Positions 61,496-64,000 of a DNA stretch of 64,000 bases are shown here, in pieces. A program made the translations under genes and the position numbers. Where the stretch lies: assembly GCA_949592205.1 (NCBI GenBank), contig CATIUR010000002.1, positions 133,932,090 to 133,996,089 on the forward strand, written 5' to 3'. Numbering within the stretch: the stretch's first letter is position 1; each line of letters starts with the position of its first letter. The notes beneath the pieces were generated by a model, which searched no databases, was not told the origin of the DNA, and saw only the letters and a program-made list of their open reading frames with translations. The stretch comes from Helichrysum umbraculigerum (lineage: Eukaryota > Streptophyta > Magnoliopsida > Asterales > Asteraceae).

Positions 61496-62482
61496 TTGGT
61501 GGTTTATGCATTAATATGTTGACAACATTTTTCTAAAACGTTCATCTCATACTAAAATGCTTCATTTTTATTTTTATTTTGGGTATATTTTTTTAATAAA
61601 ATTTTTATTTCTTAGTTATATGAAATATATATGTTAAAATTAAAAGTAAAAGTAACTAATCATTACAGGTTACCACAATAAACCTCATTGTTAATTACCG
61701 TAATACTTTTATTTTAATTTTCAAGATTAATAACATTTGAGATTTTTAAATATCAATTAATTAATGTGCACATACAGAAAAAAGATATTGAATGTTAAAA
61801 TCTCGGTGCAGACAAACGTGAAGCCGGCGCGTGGCTCTCAACCATTTTCACTGCGCGTTACTCATTAAGCTTTTATCGTACATTTGCCACTGACTTTCAA
61901 TTTATTTACAATCATGCCCTCGCGCGTTTCTTGTTTTAAAGCTCTAATCGACGGTCCATGATCTAATCCCACCATTACTACTTTAACCCACTTGATTACA
62001 ATAACCCCCCTCTAATATGATGATATGATTCAGTACTCAATGAGGATATTTAGTTTGTATTTATATAATAATATATTGAAATTGAAATTAGGATTATTAT
62101 TTTTTTTAAATTTTGATTACCATCAGAGTATTTAGAGCTTTTCTAGTTATATGTTTTATCTTTATATATGTACTCGTAATAATTTTTATAGTTAAATGTG
62201 TCATTTTCTTAATATGAATCTATGATTTTTGTGTTAATTTTTAGCTTGTTAATAATCTTGTTTGTGTTTTCAATAATCTTGTTTATGTAGAATTGTTATT
62301 GTTGTTATGTATTTGCCTTATTTCTCCATAATGGATTGTGTTGTAATATATGATTATAGTTTAAGATTTTAAACAAACTCCTAATCTAAATATCAAATTA
62401 ATTAGCACTAAGACGAAAATTAATGTTACACATTTCTAAACCCAAAAAGTGACGGCGTCTTAATAGTCGGAGCAAATTACAT
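61496..62482. other. Intergenic, AT-rich
   Basis: No gene is seen. A short GC-richer patch at 61810-61920 (AAGCCGGCGCGTGGC) is unassigned. Confidence 0.4.
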
Positions 62483-62608
62483 CTATGATCCATGTATCTC
62501 ATATATACAACCCGAACCGAAAACCCGAAATATTTGTTCGAGTATCATGAGGAAAAAATTTCTACCACATAGTGCATATCCTAGTACAGATTCCTGGATC
62601 CGCCACTG
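62483..62608 (-). mobile_element. Transposon end in the glycine-rich gene
   Basis: On the minus strand this begins CAGTGGCGGATCCAGGA at 62608, like the hAT-like end at 49384 (CAGTGGCGGAGC). The other end was not located and may lie left of 62483. Confidence 0.5.
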
Positions 62609-62902
62609 ACCACCACCATGTCCTCCTTTGCCACCGCCATAACCTCCTTTGTGACCGGGTGCAATAATTACCGGCATTCGAGAACCTCCTCCACCACTAA
62701 AACCGCGTCCGCCACCTGCATGAGAACCTCCACCTCCTCCTCCTCCATGTCCACCTCCTCCTCCTCCTCCGCCTCCTCCTTTCTTTTCGACTGTCATATC
62801 GACACCTGGTTTAGGTTCTACGTTAGTGACAAGATTAGAGGATGCATGAAGACAGGTAGTTAGATAAAGCAATATCAAAACGAAGATCACTGTATTCTTC
62901 AT
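62483..62902 (-). CDS. Secreted glycine-rich protein with chimeric C-terminus
   Basis: I choose the start at 62902 because it begins a good signal peptide (MKNTVIFVLILLYLTTCLHA), giving 139 residues; a longer open frame upstream runs into a transposon. A short linker (VEPKPGVDMTVEKK) is followed by glycine-rich blocks with His and Ser (GGGHGGGG, GGSHAGGG, GYGGGKGGHGGG). Such proteins are typically extracellular and cell-wall associated. From 62608 the sequence on the minus strand is CAGTGGCGGATCCAGGAATC, a common plant transposon end, so the last 41 residues (from QWRIQESV) are transposon-derived and the original C-terminus is lost or displaced. A hAT element sits 57 bases upstream of the start. 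It may be a damaged gene; no intron is needed. Confidence 0.65.
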   Translation of the reverse strand: MKNTVIFVLILLYLTTCLHASSNLVTNVEPKPGVDMTVEKKGGGGGGGGGGHGGGGGGGSHAGGGRGFSGGGGSRMPVIIAPGHKGGYGGGKGGHGGGQWRIQESVLGYALCGRNFFLMILEQIFRVFGSGCIYEIHGS

Positions 62903-62958
62903 CTTTGAATATTGAAAATTTAAGGGTTTGTTTAATATATTTCGAGTCTCTAGCTTCT

Positions 62959-63421
62959 CAGGGCCGTCTTTGAGGGTGGGCGAGGTGGTCGACCGCCCAG
63001 GGCCTCTAAATTTCAAGGGCCTTCAATTTTTTCCCATATAATTTGATATGTTTAATATATTTGATGATTACATAAGAAATTAACACTTTTTTTTTTAACT
63101 AAGAGATCTTTGTTAGTAACTAGATTTAGACTACATATATATTTAAACAAATATATAGGTTGACTGATGGTCAAAAATTGAAAACTTATATTGACGTGTT
63201 AGAGTTTGACTAAAAGATTTAATAACTAACAACTGGAATTTGAGAGAATAAGTATCAAATAAATAAATATGTATCAGAGAAATAAATAAATTATTTGAAA
63301 ATCGGACCGTTGAAAATCAATTTCATCGAACCTTTATCTTACTTGATATCTAGTTATAGGGCCTCATTTTCATAACACGACAACTTTGTCCAGGGCCTCT
63401 AAAAGTTCAGAGACAGCCCTG
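62959..63421. mobile_element. hAT-type MITE, TSD TAGCTTCT
   Basis: 463 bases with ends CAGGGCCGTCTTTGA and, inverted, CAGGGCTGTCTCTGA. The perfect 8-base duplication TAGCTTCT lies at 62951-62958 and 63422-63429. There is no transposase. It lies in the upstream or 5'-UTR region of the glycine-rich protein gene. Confidence 0.92.
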
Positions 63422-63718
63422 TAGCTTCTTGATTAGAAAGGTTTATGAACGAGAACCGTATTTATATATACAAAATCGATTACGAATAAATCAACACGGT
63501 GATTTTTTATTCCTTATTAGCTTAATTAGGATAGAGATTTTGGATACGATCTTCAACGTGTTTTATATTTTTATGAAATAATTTAAGTTCTCAATTGTTT
63601 TTTGTAATTACCAAAACTTTAAGTTGGGTTGTAAATAAAATCAGAATATTAGTGTAGTTAAAATTACATCCTATTTAATTATATCGGATTTTGTTTCCAC
63701 TAAACTTACATCTAAATC

Positions 63719-63833
<115 letters not shown>

Positions 63834-63854
63834 TTAATGTATAGATTAACCGTG

Positions 63855-64000
63855 AACAAATCGGGTTTTTTGGCCGACCCGACCCGACCCGGAACCCGAA
63901 CCGGGTTTTGGTCAAGAAAGTCAAAAACCGGGTTGGACCCAACTCGAACCGGGTTTTTTCGGGTTTTCAACAGGGTTTTTGACCGGGTATTTGACCGGTT
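63855..64000. repeat. CCCGACCCG / AACCGGG-rich remnant, runs off the edge
   Basis: Repeated CGGGTTTT, GACCCGACCCG and ACCGGG blocks resemble the subterminal repeats of the hAT-type MITE at 43824. Probably part of a similar element cut by the window end. Confidence 0.5.

Overview
The window looks like nuclear DNA of a flowering plant, probably a eudicot. It is AT-rich, has few genes with spliced exons, and is dominated by nested transposons. Tekay-type Ty3/gypsy LTRs, Ale/Retrofit-type Ty1/copia relics, Mutator-like (MULE), hAT and Stowaway elements and a tRNA-derived SINE are all present. Some repeat flavours suggest Asteraceae, but that is a guess. No bacterial or organellar gene block is seen.

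Layout. 1-18331: an old minus-strand Tekay-like retrotransposon whose LTR is split by a younger 13.8 kb plus-strand Tekay element (2711-16557) with near-identical LTRs but a broken gag-pol. 18332-22079: degenerate transposon DNA. 22080-25779: an apparently intact nine-exon gene for N-carbamoylputrescine amidase (polyamine synthesis). 27070-27361: a MULE-type MITE. 27418-36383: a copia element with matching ATAAT target duplications that has collected a SINE, a solo copia LTR and a solo Tekay LTR. 36394-37865: a non-autonomous MULE with very long inverted repeats, sitting on the copia target duplication. 40717-41301: a FANTASTIC FOUR-like gene. 42640-46595: a decayed gene for a ROP GTPase-activating protein with a CRIB motif, plus a duplicated part of it. 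46850-48408: a two-exon LEA-2 protein gene. 48639-53712: a Stowaway MITE, a hAT-like element inside a foldback MITE, a solo Tekay LTR in an AT microsatellite, and another foldback element. 55139-59415: a complete-ended MULE encoding a truncated MuDR-type transposase and an antisense GRF-zinc-finger membrane protein. 59600-61500: two tandem-repeat blocks. 62483-63421: a glycine-rich secreted protein gene flanked by two transposon insertions. The end is an AAT microsatellite and a GC-rich repeat remnant that runs off the window.

The host genes (amidase, FAF-like, LEA-2, glycine-rich protein, dead ROPGAP) do not form a pathway together. The most interesting pattern is in the Tekay LTRs. Four unrelated insertions of clearly different sequence each carry a cluster of short GC-rich palindromes or hairpins upstream of a conserved intron-like segment (GTGAGT to CAG, about 550-600 bp in three of them). 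In the old LTR this segment is restored to 561 bp only if the nested insertion is removed.
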